From assembly GCF_028867935.1 (NCBI RefSeq), contig NZ_JAPQNS010000010.1:62001-126000 (forward strand): a DNA stretch of 64,000 bases, in the 5' to 3' direction. This document shows, piece after piece, positions 27,223 through 36,430 of this stretch; the stretch's first letter is position 1, and each line of letters opens with the position of its first letter. The notes beneath the pieces are model-generated. The model was not told the DNA's origin, did not search any database, and saw only the letters and a program-made list of their open reading frames with translations. A program made the position numbers and the translations under genes. The DNA is from Flavobacterium sp. SUN052. Its GTDB lineage: Bacteria; Bacteroidota; Bacteroidia; Flavobacteriales; Flavobacteriaceae.

Positions 27223-29262
27223 TTACTTAACTGTCACAGTCTTACCTTCAACGCCCACACCTTTAATGGTAAGCGATTTCCATTTTTTAGGAAGTTTAGT
27301 TTTAAGCTGAACGATTCCTTTATCAGTGAGGTCAAGACCACCAAAGCCGCTCAGTACGGCCTGAAGCATTCCGCCTGCGCCAGTAGCAAAATAGGGATTG
27401 GTGCCACCAGCGGTTTCGGCCATCACCCCAAAGGGTGGCACCTCGTTAGGCTTATAGCTCCGCACAAACCACTCATAACCTTTTTCCGGGTCACCAAGTC
27501 GGGTGTTCAGTGTTGAGAGTACCGACCAGCCCATTGCCGGTCCATCAGTTGAATACCGGGGGCCGTAGTAAGCCAGATCTTTCCGAACCTGGGCTTCGTC
27601 AGACACGATGTTTAGCGGATAAGCTAGCAGATTCACATCGGCCTGTTTAATAGGCACGCCGTCATAGGTACGGTTTTCTTTGGTGGTGCCATCGGGAAAT
27701 TTCAGAATCGGAATTTGAGCTGCTATCGACGCCCATTGAGGATTGGGGGTAATGCCTAACTCCTGTGCTGCCTGCGTGGCATAGCCCAGCGAGGTTTTAG
27801 CCATTCCGTTGGTAAACGCGTTATTGTCGATGTTTTCCTGCCACTCATTGGCACCAATCACATTGTTGATATGCATTTGGCCGTCAGTTCCCTTTTCAAC
27901 GCGGCTTACCCAGAAATCGGCCACCTCTTTCAGCATGGGATAACCCCTTGCACGGAGCCATTCCTTGTCTTTGGTGACCTGGTAGTATTTCCAGAACGAC
28001 CAGCCAACGCAACCCGTAATATGGTGTTGAAACGGCCCGGTCAATGCCCAGACTGGAGTGGCTTCCTGCCCATCGGAATCCGATTCCCAAGGGAACATCA
28101 CCCCTGTATATCCATGACTAAATGCATTTTGCCGCGCCATCGACATCCGTTCAAAACGGTATTCGAGCAACGATTTGGCCATCGCTGGCTTGAGCATGAG
28201 CAGAGCCGGGTACATCCATAACTCGGTGTCCCAGAACACGTGGCCGTTGTACCCCAGTCCCGACAAACCCATTGGCGACAAACTGTAGGCCGTTCCCTCG
28301 CGAGCAAATGAATAGAGGTGATACAAGCCTGACCGCACAGCCCGTTGCGCATCGGGGTCGCCCTCAATGACGATGTCTGATTGCCAGAGTTTTTCCCATT
28401 CGGCATTGTGCCGGGCGAGGAGCCGCTCAGTGCGTTCGAGAGCGGCAAAAAGGGTCAATCGCTCGGCTTCGTTGTGGGCATCGACAGTGTGCGCCGTTGA
28501 GGTTACGGAGCCGACTACGCTGAACCGGTAGGTTTCACCCGCTTTAAGGCGTTTTTTGAATTTCGCCAGGTGCATGTTGTAGTCCCAGTCTTCATGAATG
28601 ACGTCGGGTTCCTGACCGTGAGGCTCGTTAAAAATAAAACTGGTCGACGCTGCCACCGTATGCCGTCCGCTGGGACTCTTGGCAACCGATGTTAACAAGC
28701 GGATGGTGACGTGAGGGCGATCTATTTCAGTATAGAAATTCTTAACCTCTTTCAGGTTCTCCGGCGATTCAATTACGGCCATAGGGATAATTTCACAATC
28801 TTTCCGGGCGGTAATCTCTACCATTGTCAGCTCCGAAAAAGGAAGGTGCCGTAGGGCCATCATCGTTTGCCGAACACTCACCTTATCCTTATAATCGAAT
28901 GAAGTGGTGAGGGCCGCTTTTTGCATATCGAGCGACTGCCGATAGTTAGCTATGTCGCGTGGACCGAGCCGTTGTCCATCCACATCGAGGTTCATGTTGG
29001 CAAAGTTGAACACCTTCAGAATGTTCGACACACGCCCACGCCCGTATGTATCGAATGCTCCGTTCAGCACAACGTCCTTCACCTTCATCGGCTCCGGCGA
29101 TGACACAAGACCAATCATACCGTTGGCCACGGTAATTCCGTAGTAATTGGCGGGGTTTATGTTCTGCGCCACAATCTGCCAGTCGGCGTTGGCAGGCGTT
29201 TGCGCCTGCGCAATGGAAAACAGGCTACCTAATAGGCAGCCTGTTGATACAAGTTTTTTCAT
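27223..29262 (-). CDS. Secreted glycoside hydrolase family 65-like enzyme
   Basis: GH65 enzymes hydrolyse or phosphorolyse alpha-glucosides such as trehalose, maltose or kojibiose. The 679 residues start with a cleavable signal peptide ending AQA-Q. The (alpha/alpha)6-barrel shows the hallmark GHVFWDTELWMYPALLML (about 335-352) and INNVIGANEWQENIDNNAFTN (about 480-500), where the Glu in ANEW aligns with the family's general acid. Export makes a hydrolase more likely than a phosphorylase. It follows a small Dabb gene after 12 bases and lies upstream of susCD. Confidence 0.87.
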   Translation of the reverse strand: MKKLVSTGCLLGSLFSIAQAQTPANADWQIVAQNINPANYYGITVANGMIGLVSSPEPMKVKDVVLNGAFDTYGRGRVSNILKVFNFANMNLDVDGQRLGPRDIANYRQSLDMQKAALTTSFDYKDKVSVRQTMMALRHLPFSELTMVEITARKDCEIIPMAVIESPENLKEVKNFYTEIDRPHVTIRLLTSVAKSPSGRHTVAASTSFIFNEPHGQEPDVIHEDWDYNMHLAKFKKRLKAGETYRFSVVGSVTSTAHTVDAHNEAERLTLFAALERTERLLARHNAEWEKLWQSDIVIEGDPDAQRAVRSGLYHLYSFAREGTAYSLSPMGLSGLGYNGHVFWDTELWMYPALLMLKPAMAKSLLEYRFERMSMARQNAFSHGYTGVMFPWESDSDGQEATPVWALTGPFQHHITGCVGWSFWKYYQVTKDKEWLRARGYPMLKEVADFWVSRVEKGTDGQMHINNVIGANEWQENIDNNAFTNGMAKTSLGYATQAAQELGITPNPQWASIAAQIPILKFPDGTTKENRTYDGVPIKQADVNLLAYPLNIVSDEAQVRKDLAYYGPRYSTDGPAMGWSVLSTLNTRLGDPEKGYEWFVRSYKPNEVPPFGVMAETAGGTNPYFATGAGGMLQAVLSGFGGLDLTDKGIVQLKTKLPKKWKSLTIKGVGVEGKTVTVK

Positions 29263-29274
29263 GATATTCAGCTC

Positions 29275-29574
29275 TTAACCGACTGTATCATAAATCTGTA
29301 CCCGCTCCCACAGGTGAGCACAATCGGCCACAAACTGTAGGTGTGTCGGATGCTCCTGGTATACGTCGTGGGCGGCTTTGTCGGTAAAAACCAACGTTAA
29401 CCCAAAGTCATAGCTGTGGTCGATAACAGGTCGGCGGGTCTCGGCTGGGCGACCAACGTAGGCTGTTGTAATCGCGTCGATACTGGTTAGTGTGTTGAGG
29501 CCTGCGTGAAGGGCATCGTGGTTAGCCTGTTCGGCGGGGTTTTTGAGCCAGAAAAATACTGTGTGTACAAACAT
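29275..29574 (-). CDS. Dabb-family (stress-responsive alpha/beta barrel) protein
   Basis: This 99-residue cytoplasmic protein has the ferredoxin-like Dabb pattern: an N-terminal strand MFVHTVFFWLKNP, a conserved central YDFGLTLVFTDKAAHDVYQEHPTHLQFV (about 55-82), and a C-terminal strand. Dabb proteins form dimeric barrels, and the precise role is usually unknown. It is 12 bases upstream of the GH65 gene, so probably co-transcribed with it. Confidence 0.85.
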   Translation of the reverse strand: MFVHTVFFWLKNPAEQANHDALHAGLNTLTSIDAITTAYVGRPAETRRPVIDHSYDFGLTLVFTDKAAHDVYQEHPTHLQFVADCAHLWERVQIYDTVG

Positions 29575-29581
29575 GGTTAGT

Positions 29582-29682
29582 TGATTTGGGATATTTGATT
29601 TCGAATTTGGGATTTGTGATTACCAGATGGGGGCGCTCGCGTTAGCAACAAGTCCCAAATCCGAAATCCAACATCCCCAATT
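29582..29682. repeat. Inverted repeat of GATTTGGGATTTCGGATTT words
   Basis: The left arm (29582-29620) consists of GATTTGGGATATTTGATTTCG-like units, and the right arm (29650-29682) is its reverse complement with about 80% identity over 34 bases. The same word set builds the repeat at 58363-58428 in the ribosomal operon. Confidence 0.85.
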
Positions 29683-29686
29683 CTTT

Positions 29687-30409
29687 CTACTCGTTTTTTT
29701 CTAATTGTTTCACCACCGTATCAAAGTCTTTTGGGTAAGGGGCTTCGAACGTGGCCGACTCGCCGTTAAGCAGGTTAAAGGTAAGCGAGTGGGCATGCAG
29801 AGCCACGCGCTGAATCAAGGGCAACTCTTCGGTATCTTTTTTTAGGTTGAACTTCCGCTTGATTTGGGAGAGAAAAATCGGTTCTCCCCCATACGTTGGG
29901 TCATTTACAATAGGTGCTTTCAAACACATCAGGTGAACTCGAATCTGGTGCATTCGTCCCGTAATGGGCATGCATTCTACGAGCGTATGCCGTCGGTAGG
30001 CTTTAATAGTATTAAAAATAGTTTCCGCAATTTTACCCTTCTCCCGGTCGATGCGCACTGCCGTGCCGTCTTTAATGGGTGAAATGGGCAGATACACCGA
30101 AATTCCATCGAAATCGTGGAGGCCATTGACCACTGCATGATAGCGTTTGGCCACTTCGCGGTGTTCAAACTGCATAGCCAGGTGCCGGTATGACTCCGGG
30201 TTTTTGGCAATAGCCAGAATACCCGACGTTTCTTTATCTAACCGGTGGCCAAGTTGAGCATCGGCATGATAGGCTTTTGCCAGCCGTATAATACTTTGGC
30301 CGCCCTTGTCAGGAGTACGCTCGTCGAGCGAAGCCACCCGGGGGGGCTTGTTAATCAGGATGTAATCGTCGTTTTCAAAGACGATGAGGGATTCAAAGTT
30401 CAGTTTCAA
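29687..30409 (-). CDS. RluA-family RNA pseudouridine synthase
   Basis: This enzyme converts uridine to pseudouridine in rRNA or tRNA. The 240 residues contain the catalytic motif GHRLDKETSG (about 55-64, Asp at about 58), the KRYHAVVNG strand, and the GRMHQIRVHL motif (about 150-159) of the RluA group. There is no N-terminal S4 domain. Its start overlaps the end of the histidine-kinase gene by 17 bases, so the two are co-transcribed. Confidence 0.92.
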   Translation of the reverse strand: MKLNFESLIVFENDDYILINKPPRVASLDERTPDKGGQSIIRLAKAYHADAQLGHRLDKETSGILAIAKNPESYRHLAMQFEHREVAKRYHAVVNGLHDFDGISVYLPISPIKDGTAVRIDREKGKIAETIFNTIKAYRRHTLVECMPITGRMHQIRVHLMCLKAPIVNDPTYGGEPIFLSQIKRKFNLKKDTEELPLIQRVALHAHSLTFNLLNGESATFEAPYPKDFDTVVKQLEKNE

Positions 30410-31439
30410 CCGCTTTTTCTAATTTAAATCGGAACATGGTACCTTTTTCGGGTTTGCTCATGACCGCAATCTTCGATTTGTGGGCATTCAAAATATGCTT
30501 CACAATGGCTAAACCCAATCCAGTTCCTCCGCGTTCTTTAGACCGGCTTTTTTCAACTCGGTAGAAACGCTCAAAAATCCGGCTCAGGTGTTCGGGTGGA
30601 ATACCCGGCCCATCGTCGCGCACGGTAATAGAAATGTTTTTTTTATCATCTTCGAACCCGACAACCACTTTACCATTCTCATTACCATATTTAATGGCAT
30701 TCTCAATCAGGTTAGTCATCACCTGATTAATTCGTTGTGGATCGGCTTTAACCGATACTGCTCCCTGAAAACTCGATTTGATTCGAAGAATGGTCCCTTT
30801 GGTTTGCGCAATGTTTTCTAACTGTTCAAAAACCTCGCGGGTTAGCTGGTGCATATCCACGCGTTCGAGGTGCATTTTTACTTCGCCGGTTTCTAACTGC
30901 GAGAGAGCAACCAGGTCTTTTACTAAGGCATCGAGACCGTCTAAACTCCGGGCGGCTTTTGCCAGAAACTTGTCACGCACAAACTCATCGTCAATAGCTC
31001 CGTCGATGAGTGTATGGATAAAGCCCTGGGCGGCAAAAATAGGGGTCTTCAGTTCGTGAGAAACATCGGCCAGAAATTCCCGCCGAAAAAGCTCCAGGCG
31101 TTTCAGTTCGTCGATCTCCTTTTGTTTCTTAGCGACGTACACAAAAATCTCGTCGTTAAGCTTTTTGAAGGGGTTATTGTTGTTGATGATTGTTTTGTTC
31201 GACAGGTTAAAATCGCGGAGTTTGAGCCGTCGAATCGTTTTGTACATCTTGTTTACTTCCCGGTACACCAGCAACTCAATGGCATAGAGAATCAGGAAAA
31301 AGGAAACAATAAACGACGAAACAGCCACCACAAAGACCATGTTGATCGTGACGCCATCAACAACCATCAGGAAGGCAACCGTTAAGCCCGAAATAAGGCT
31401 AGCCAGTAAAAAGGCAATGATACGGGGGCTAAGCGACAT
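30393..31439 (-). CDS. Membrane sensor histidine kinase (PhoR-like)
   Basis: The 348 residues have two transmembrane helices (about 7-27 and 34-58) with almost no periplasmic loop. A linker follows, then the HisKA domain with phospho-acceptor His at 128 in DVSHELKTP. The ATPase domain has the N box NLIENAIKYG, G1 DDGPGIP and G2 GGTGLGLAIV. The tiny extracytoplasmic part suggests that it senses the membrane or an interacting protein. No response regulator gene is adjacent. It lies 12 bases after an S24 regulator gene and overlaps a pseudouridine synthase gene. Confidence 0.93.
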   Translation of the reverse strand: MSLSPRIIAFLLASLISGLTVAFLMVVDGVTINMVFVVAVSSFIVSFFLILYAIELLVYREVNKMYKTIRRLKLRDFNLSNKTIINNNNPFKKLNDEIFVYVAKKQKEIDELKRLELFRREFLADVSHELKTPIFAAQGFIHTLIDGAIDDEFVRDKFLAKAARSLDGLDALVKDLVALSQLETGEVKMHLERVDMHQLTREVFEQLENIAQTKGTILRIKSSFQGAVSVKADPQRINQVMTNLIENAIKYGNENGKVVVGFEDDKKNISITVRDDGPGIPPEHLSRIFERFYRVEKSRSKERGGTGLGLAIVKHILNAHKSKIAVMSKPEKGTMFRFKLEKAVETEL

Positions 31440-31451
31440 AGGTCAAAAATA

Positions 31452-32162
31452 TCACTCAACGGGGGCTTCTACAATCCGAACCACTTTCCAAAGGCCTCGC
31501 AGATCGCTTCCGCTAATGGTTACGCTACCACCATTAGGATGGTCGGAGTATAAGGTCAGATGCTGCTGGGTTAGCAGGTTATTTTCGCGAATGCGTTTGA
31601 TCACCAGATAGTCGCGGTACATAACGGCAAACACGCCACCGGATTGATAAACCCAATTTCCTTCATCCACGGGCACCGCCATAACTTTTGCCCCGCTCAC
31701 CAACTGGGGGCTCATGCTGTTACCCGCAATCTCGATCACAACGGCCGTGGGGTAGGTAGTCGCTAATGCTTTTTCTACCCGAAAAGTCCCTAAATCATTG
31801 GCCCGCAAGCCTTCGCTCACCGATTCAATAAAGCTGGCATAGAACCGTACTGGCACAAATGGAATATCGGCCATGTCTGATTCGGGTAATAGGGCCAGTT
31901 CAATAGGTTTCTCTACGGAGAGAATTGGTTTGATACCCCGAAAAATATAATCGGCACTAATCTGTGGATATTTATCCAGCAACGTCAAAATGGTGTCATA
32001 AGAGGGCTTCGCCCGACCATTGAGGATGTTGTAAAACTTGGACGGATTTTCATTTGTGTCCTTAGCTATCTGGTAAATCGTCAGCCCTAACTCATCAAAT
32101 AACTGACGTAGTCGGTGTTGGATTGATTCACTATCAGACGATTGCTGCTGAAACTCGCTCAT
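31452..32162 (-). CDS. HTH / S24-peptidase transcriptional regulator (CI/LexA-like)
   Basis: The 236-residue protein has an XRE-type helix-turn-helix at about 17-70 ([32 protein letters not shown]). An S24 domain follows at about 115-230, with the self-cleavage Ser in GNSMSP (about 148) and the Lys in YLVIKRIR (about 187), so autocleavage may be possible. I chose the ATG at 32162 (MSEFQQQ) because an upstream extension has no family character. It diverges from ilvD, and candidate operators lie in the shared 181-base gap. Confidence 0.88.
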   Translation of the reverse strand: MSEFQQQSSDSESIQHRLRQLFDELGLTIYQIAKDTNENPSKFYNILNGRAKPSYDTILTLLDKYPQISADYIFRGIKPILSVEKPIELALLPESDMADIPFVPVRFYASFIESVSEGLRANDLGTFRVEKALATTYPTAVVIEIAGNSMSPQLVSGAKVMAVPVDEGNWVYQSGGVFAVMYRDYLVIKRIRENNLLTQQHLTLYSDHPNGGSVTISGSDLRGLWKVVRIVEAPVE

Positions 32163-32343
32163 AAGGTCTTTGGAGATTGGCACTCGTTGCACTGGCTTTT
32201 CCCAATCGATGCTATCAAAATTACGACGATTTCTACAGAACGGAAATTTCAATGAAAAAACCAAAAGTGGTTGCGCAATCAAAAATAAGCTTGTTTATTT
32301 ACAGCGTGATTACGCAATCAGCGAAATTTCGCTACTTTTGAAA
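32163..32343. promoter_or_regulatory. Divergent control region between the S24 regulator and ilvD
   Basis: The minus-strand -7 box TAATTTTG (complement of 32216-32223) probably serves the regulator gene. Two copies of TTRCGCAATCA lie 39 bases apart at 32271-32281 and 32310-32320; the second is part of the dyad TGATTACGCAATCA (32307-32320). These are candidate operators for the S24 protein. A conserved ilvD/leuA element overlaps the second copy. Confidence 0.6.
32309..32332 (+). promoter_or_regulatory. Conserved ilvD/leuA element with GCGAAATTTCGC palindrome
   Basis: This 24-base block matches 22 of 24 bases of 45179-45202 before the leuA leader peptide. Its 3' half is a perfect 12-bp palindrome at 32321-32332, ending 11 bases before the ilvD start. 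It could be a DNA operator or an RNA leader element. Confidence 0.7.
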
Positions 32344-34044
32344 ATGACTTCCGAAACCAATACCTCCGAACTAAACCGGTTTAGTCGCATCCTGACCCAG
32401 CAAATGGACAATCCTGCTGCCAAAGCAATGCTTTATGGCGTGGGGCTCACACCGGATGATATGCAGAAGGCACAAATTGGCATTGCCAGCACGGGCTATG
32501 AAGGTAATACCTGTAATATGCACCTCAACGGCTTGTCAGTATATGTGAAGCAGGGAATTCAGGCAAACGGTTTAGTTGGACTTATTTTCAATACCATTGG
32601 TGTATCAGATGGCATGACCAACGGCAACGATGGCATGCGTTACTCACTTCCCAGCCGTGACCTCATTGCTGATTCTATTGAGTCAGTGGTATCTGCACAA
32701 TGGTACGATGGTGTAGTAACGGTGGTAGGTTGCGACAAAAATATGCCCGGTGCCGTAATGGCTATGGCCCGTTTAGACCGGCCTGGTATTATGGTGTATG
32801 GTGGTACAATTCGGTCCGGACATTATAAAGGACAGAAACTCGACATTGTTTCGGCGTTTGAAGCCCTGGGCAAGAAGTACGCCAATACTATTTCTGACGA
32901 AGATTATGAGGGCGTAATCCGTAACTCAATTCCTGGTGCAGGTGCTTGTGGTGGTATGTACACTGCCAACACAATGGCTGCCAGTATCGAAGCAATGGGG
33001 CTGAGTCTACCCTTCAGCAGCAGCTACCCGGCCACGCACGAAGGAAAGCAGGAAGAGTGTAAGAAAATTGGGGCCGCCATGCGGATATTGCTCGAACGGA
33101 ACATCACACCTGCTGACATCATTACGCCAAAGTCGCTTGAGAACGCCCTAACGGTGGTCATGGCACTTGGTGGCTCTACCAACGCGGTACTGCATTACCT
33201 GGCGATTGCGCGGGCAGCTGGTCTGACGTTAAGCTTAGACGATGTTCAGGCTATTAGTGATCGGGTGCCTTTTTTGGCAGACCTGAAACCGAGCGGTAAA
33301 TACTATATGGAGGATATGCTCGCCATTGGGGGTGTACCAGCCGTAACGAAATACTTGTTTGAGAACGGCATGATTCACGGTGAGTGCATGACCGTAACGG
33401 GTAAAACCGTTGCCGAAAATCTTGCTGATGCACCTGATCTTAATTTTGAGACGCAAGCCATTGTACGACCGCTCAGCAATCCGATCAAGAAAACGGGCCA
33501 CATCCAGATTTTGCGTGGTAACCTTGCTCCAACTGGCTCTGTAGCCAAAATCACTGGTAAAGAAGGCGAGCGGTTTGAAGGAGTTGCTAAAGTATGCGAA
33601 CACGAAGGCGAGGTAATTGAAGCGCTGTCGAAGGGTGAAATTCTGCCCGGTCAGGTAATCGTGATTCGAAATAGTGGCCCTAAAGGCGGACCTGGTATGA
33701 GCGAGATGCTGAAACCAACCTCGGCCATTATGGGCGCAGGTCTTGGCGACAAAGTCGCGCTGATCACTGATGGTCGTTTCTCGGGCGGTACCCACGGCTT
33801 TGTGGTTGGTCACGTAACGCCCGAAGCTTTTGACGGTGGGCCTATTGCTCTGGTTAAAGATGGTGACCGGATTACTCTTGATGCTATTGGCCGCGAACTG
33901 ACATTACATATTTCGGATGAAGAAATGGCCTTCCGCAAAAGTGAGTGGGTACAACCGGCTCCACCGTTTACGAAGGGTGTTTTAGGAAAATACATTCGGA
34001 ATGTAAAGAGCGCCAGTGAAGGTTGTGTGACGGATGAAGCGTAA
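32344..34044 (+). CDS. ilvD: Dihydroxy-acid dehydratase
   Basis: IlvD dehydrates 2,3-dihydroxy-isovalerate and 2,3-dihydroxy-3-methylvalerate to the 2-oxo acids of valine and isoleucine. The 566 residues carry the Fe-S cluster cysteines in [18 protein letters not shown] and [12 protein letters not shown], and the C-terminal [11 protein letters not shown]. The ATG at 32344 gives the normal N-terminus; the frame is open further upstream but into the control region. It opens the ilv operon, with a methyltransferase gene 18 bases downstream. Confidence 0.96.
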   Translation: MTSETNTSELNRFSRILTQQMDNPAAKAMLYGVGLTPDDMQKAQIGIASTGYEGNTCNMHLNGLSVYVKQGIQANGLVGLIFNTIGVSDGMTNGNDGMRYSLPSRDLIADSIESVVSAQWYDGVVTVVGCDKNMPGAVMAMARLDRPGIMVYGGTIRSGHYKGQKLDIVSAFEALGKKYANTISDEDYEGVIRNSIPGAGACGGMYTANTMAASIEAMGLSLPFSSSYPATHEGKQEECKKIGAAMRILLERNITPADIITPKSLENALTVVMALGGSTNAVLHYLAIARAAGLTLSLDDVQAISDRVPFLADLKPSGKYYMEDMLAIGGVPAVTKYLFENGMIHGECMTVTGKTVAENLADAPDLNFETQAIVRPLSNPIKKTGHIQILRGNLAPTGSVAKITGKEGERFEGVAKVCEHEGEVIEALSKGEILPGQVIVIRNSGPKGGPGMSEMLKPTSAIMGAGLGDKVALITDGRFSGGTHGFVVGHVTPEAFDGGPIALVKDGDRITLDAIGRELTLHISDEEMAFRKSEWVQPAPPFTKGVLGKYIRNVKSASEGCVTDEA

Positions 34045-34062
34045 AATCAGCTGATAACTTAT

Positions 34063-34641
34063 ATGTACAACGACGACGTTCATACGCTCCCTAAAGGTTT
34101 TGCGGCAATAGAAATTGCGAGCAAGTCCATCCGGTTTTCTATGCCTTCTGATTTGCAAACAGGTGCACTGTTGCAGACGCTGGTTAGTTCGAAGCCAAAG
34201 GCTAATGTACTGGAGATTGGAACGGGGACGGGACTGGCAACGGCATGGTTGCTGGCCGGTATGGACGCTGATTCGTCCTTGTTGTCGATTGATAATGAGC
34301 AACTTTATCAGTCGATAGCTGATAATATCTTAGGTGATGATAAACGGCTACAACTCCTGTGTACTGATGCTGGCCAGTGGTTAGACGAGAATAAGGACGA
34401 CAAATTCGACTTGATTTTTGCGGATGCATGGCCTGGAAAGTACGCTAATCTGGATGCTGCTTTAAATTCATTAGCCGCTGGGGGCATGTATGTTATCGAC
34501 GACATGATGCCCCAACCAAACTGGCCAGCCGGACATGAAGACAATGTGGTAAAACTCGTGGCTGATTTAGAAAGCCGCACTGATTTGCAACTCGTCAAAA
34601 TGGCCTGGTCAACGGGTATTTTAATTGCGACCAAGAAGTAA
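34063..34641 (+). CDS. SAM-dependent O-methyltransferase-like protein inside the ilv operon
   Basis: This 192-residue class I methyltransferase has motif I VLEIGTGTGLATAWLL (about 49-64), an acidic motif II ending LLSIDNEQ (about 73-80), and FDLIFADAWPGKY (about 112-124) with a conserved Asp. This layout resembles the COMT/O-methyltransferase 3 family. The sequence lies 18 bases after ilvD and 46 bases before ilvB on the same strand, so it is likely co-transcribed. No step in branched-chain synthesis calls for a methyltransferase, so its role here is unexplained. Confidence 0.82.
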   Translation: MYNDDVHTLPKGFAAIEIASKSIRFSMPSDLQTGALLQTLVSSKPKANVLEIGTGTGLATAWLLAGMDADSSLLSIDNEQLYQSIADNILGDDKRLQLLCTDAGQWLDENKDDKFDLIFADAWPGKYANLDAALNSLAAGGMYVIDDMMPQPNWPAGHEDNVVKLVADLESRTDLQLVKMAWSTGILIATKK

Positions 34642-34687
34642 TAGCTTGAATAACAACAAACTGAACAATCTAAAACGCACCAATCAC

Positions 34688-36430
34688 ATGGAAACGGTCA
34701 GCGTCTTGCCAGAAATAGAAACTCCACCGGTTGCCATCAAAATGGTTTCCGGCTCAGAAGCACTCATGCTTTCGCTCGTGGCGGAGGGCGTCGAAACTAT
34801 TTTTGGCTATCCTGGCGGAGCTATTATGCCCGTGTATGATGCCTTATACGACTTTCAGGATCGCATCAACCACATTCTGGTACGCCACGAGCAAGGGGCC
34901 GGCCACGCGGCACAGGGCTATGCCCGAATGCAGGGCCGCGCAGGTGTTTGTCTCGTAACATCGGGGCCGGGCGCAACCAACCTGGTCACGGCTATTGCCG
35001 ACGCATTGATCGACTCTACGCCAATGGTGTGCATTGTGGGTCAGGTAGGCAAAAAGCTATTGGGGACAGATGCCTTTCAGGAGGCCGATGTGATGGGCGT
35101 AACCATGCCAATTACCAAATGGAACTACCAGATTACCAGTGCCGATGAAGTGCCGGAAATCGTAGCAAAAGCCTTTTATATTGCCCAGTCGGGGAGACCC
35201 GGTCCAGTCTTGATCGACATGACCAAATCAGCTCAGTTAGAGATGATGACTCAGCCGTATCAATACGAGAAGTGCCAGAACATTATCAGCTACCGACCAC
35301 GGCTAACACCTAAAGTTGACCAGTTAGAAGCAGCCGCAAAGCTCATTAATGAAGCAAAACGGCCTTATATTCTGGCAGGCCACGGCGTGCAGATTGCAAA
35401 AGCAGAAAGTGAGTTACTGGCAGTTGCGGAGAAAACGGGCATTCCAGTAGCGACTACGCTTCTCGGTCAATCAACCATTTCGACCGATCACCCGCTATAC
35501 GTGGGTTGGCTGGGGATGCACGGTAATTACGGGCCTAACGTTCTGACCGATCAGGCCGACGTGATTATTGCCATCGGTATGCGCTTCGATGATCGGGTAA
35601 CGGGTGATGCCAGCAAATACATTAAACAGGCGAAGGTTGTCCATATCGAGATCGATCCGGCCGAAATTGACAAAATCATAAAGGCGCACGCACCCGTTGT
35701 GGGCGATGCAAAAGAGACGTTAAGCGCGTTGTTGCCGCTGGTAAATGAGAATGACCATACCATCTGGCGCAATGAGTTTAAAAAGTATGATGCTATTGAG
35801 TACGAGAAGATTACCGAACCTGAACTGAGCAGTATTGAAGGCAAAATCCGCATGGCGGAGGTAATTGACCTGCTGTCACGCAAGACCAAGGGCGAGTCTG
35901 TACTCGTCACCGACGTAGGGCAACACCAGATGATGGCCTCGCGCTACTACAAATTCAAACGGCCAAACAGCCTTGTTACGTCGGGAGGAATGGGCACGAT
36001 GGGTTTTGCACTCCCGGCCGCATTCGGAGCTCAGGTTGGGGCGCCCGACCGGCAGATTGTCGCCATTATTGGTGACGGTTGTTTTCAGATGACGTTGCAG
36101 GAACTTGGCACTATTGTTCAGAACAAGCAACCTGTAAAAGCCATCATTCTGAATAACAACTTTTTGGGTATGGTGCGGCAGTGGCAGCAGCTTTTCCATG
36201 ATCGTCGCTACTCGTTTGTGGAGTTACAGAACCCCAACTTTATTATGATCGCCCAAGGATTTGGTATGGACGGGCACACCTGTAACGAACGTGATAATTT
36301 GTCGGATTCGCTCGATAAAATGCTGGCACACGAGGGGCCATACCTGCTCGAAGTGATTGTAGAGAAAGAAGAAAACGTGTTCCCGATGGTTCCTGCCGGG
36401 GCGTCCGTTTCACAGATAAGACTGTCATGA
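34688..36430 (+). CDS. ilvB: Acetolactate synthase large subunit
   Basis: This ThDP enzyme joins two pyruvates to acetolactate, or pyruvate and 2-oxobutyrate to acetohydroxybutyrate. The 580 residues show the ThDP-activating Glu in RHEQGAGHAAQGYAR (about 60), the FAD-binding middle domain, and the ThDP/Mg motif GDGCFQMTLQEL...NNNFLGMVRQWQ (about 463-500). I chose the ATG at 34688 (METVSVLPE). The stop overlaps the start of ilvN (ATGA), so the two subunits are translationally coupled. Confidence 0.96.
   Translation: METVSVLPEIETPPVAIKMVSGSEALMLSLVAEGVETIFGYPGGAIMPVYDALYDFQDRINHILVRHEQGAGHAAQGYARMQGRAGVCLVTSGPGATNLVTAIADALIDSTPMVCIVGQVGKKLLGTDAFQEADVMGVTMPITKWNYQITSADEVPEIVAKAFYIAQSGRPGPVLIDMTKSAQLEMMTQPYQYEKCQNIISYRPRLTPKVDQLEAAAKLINEAKRPYILAGHGVQIAKAESELLAVAEKTGIPVATTLLGQSTISTDHPLYVGWLGMHGNYGPNVLTDQADVIIAIGMRFDDRVTGDASKYIKQAKVVHIEIDPAEIDKIIKAHAPVVGDAKETLSALLPLVNENDHTIWRNEFKKYDAIEYEKITEPELSSIEGKIRMAEVIDLLSRKTKGESVLVTDVGQHQMMASRYYKFKRPNSLVTSGGMGTMGFALPAAFGAQVGAPDRQIVAIIGDGCFQMTLQELGTIVQNKQPVKAIILNNNFLGMVRQWQQLFHDRRYSFVELQNPNFIMIAQGFGMDGHTCNERDNLSDSLDKMLAHEGPYLLEVIVEKEENVFPMVPAGASVSQIRLS

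Noticed and set aside
32333..32340. TACTTTTG as the ilvD -7 promoter box
   Set aside because: It matches the consensus but lies three bases before the ATG, so transcription would start inside the gene. No -33 box is at the right distance.
33235..33813. A 192-codon open frame antisense to ilvD
   Set aside because: It lies wholly within a well-supported gene and its translation shows no domain or signal.
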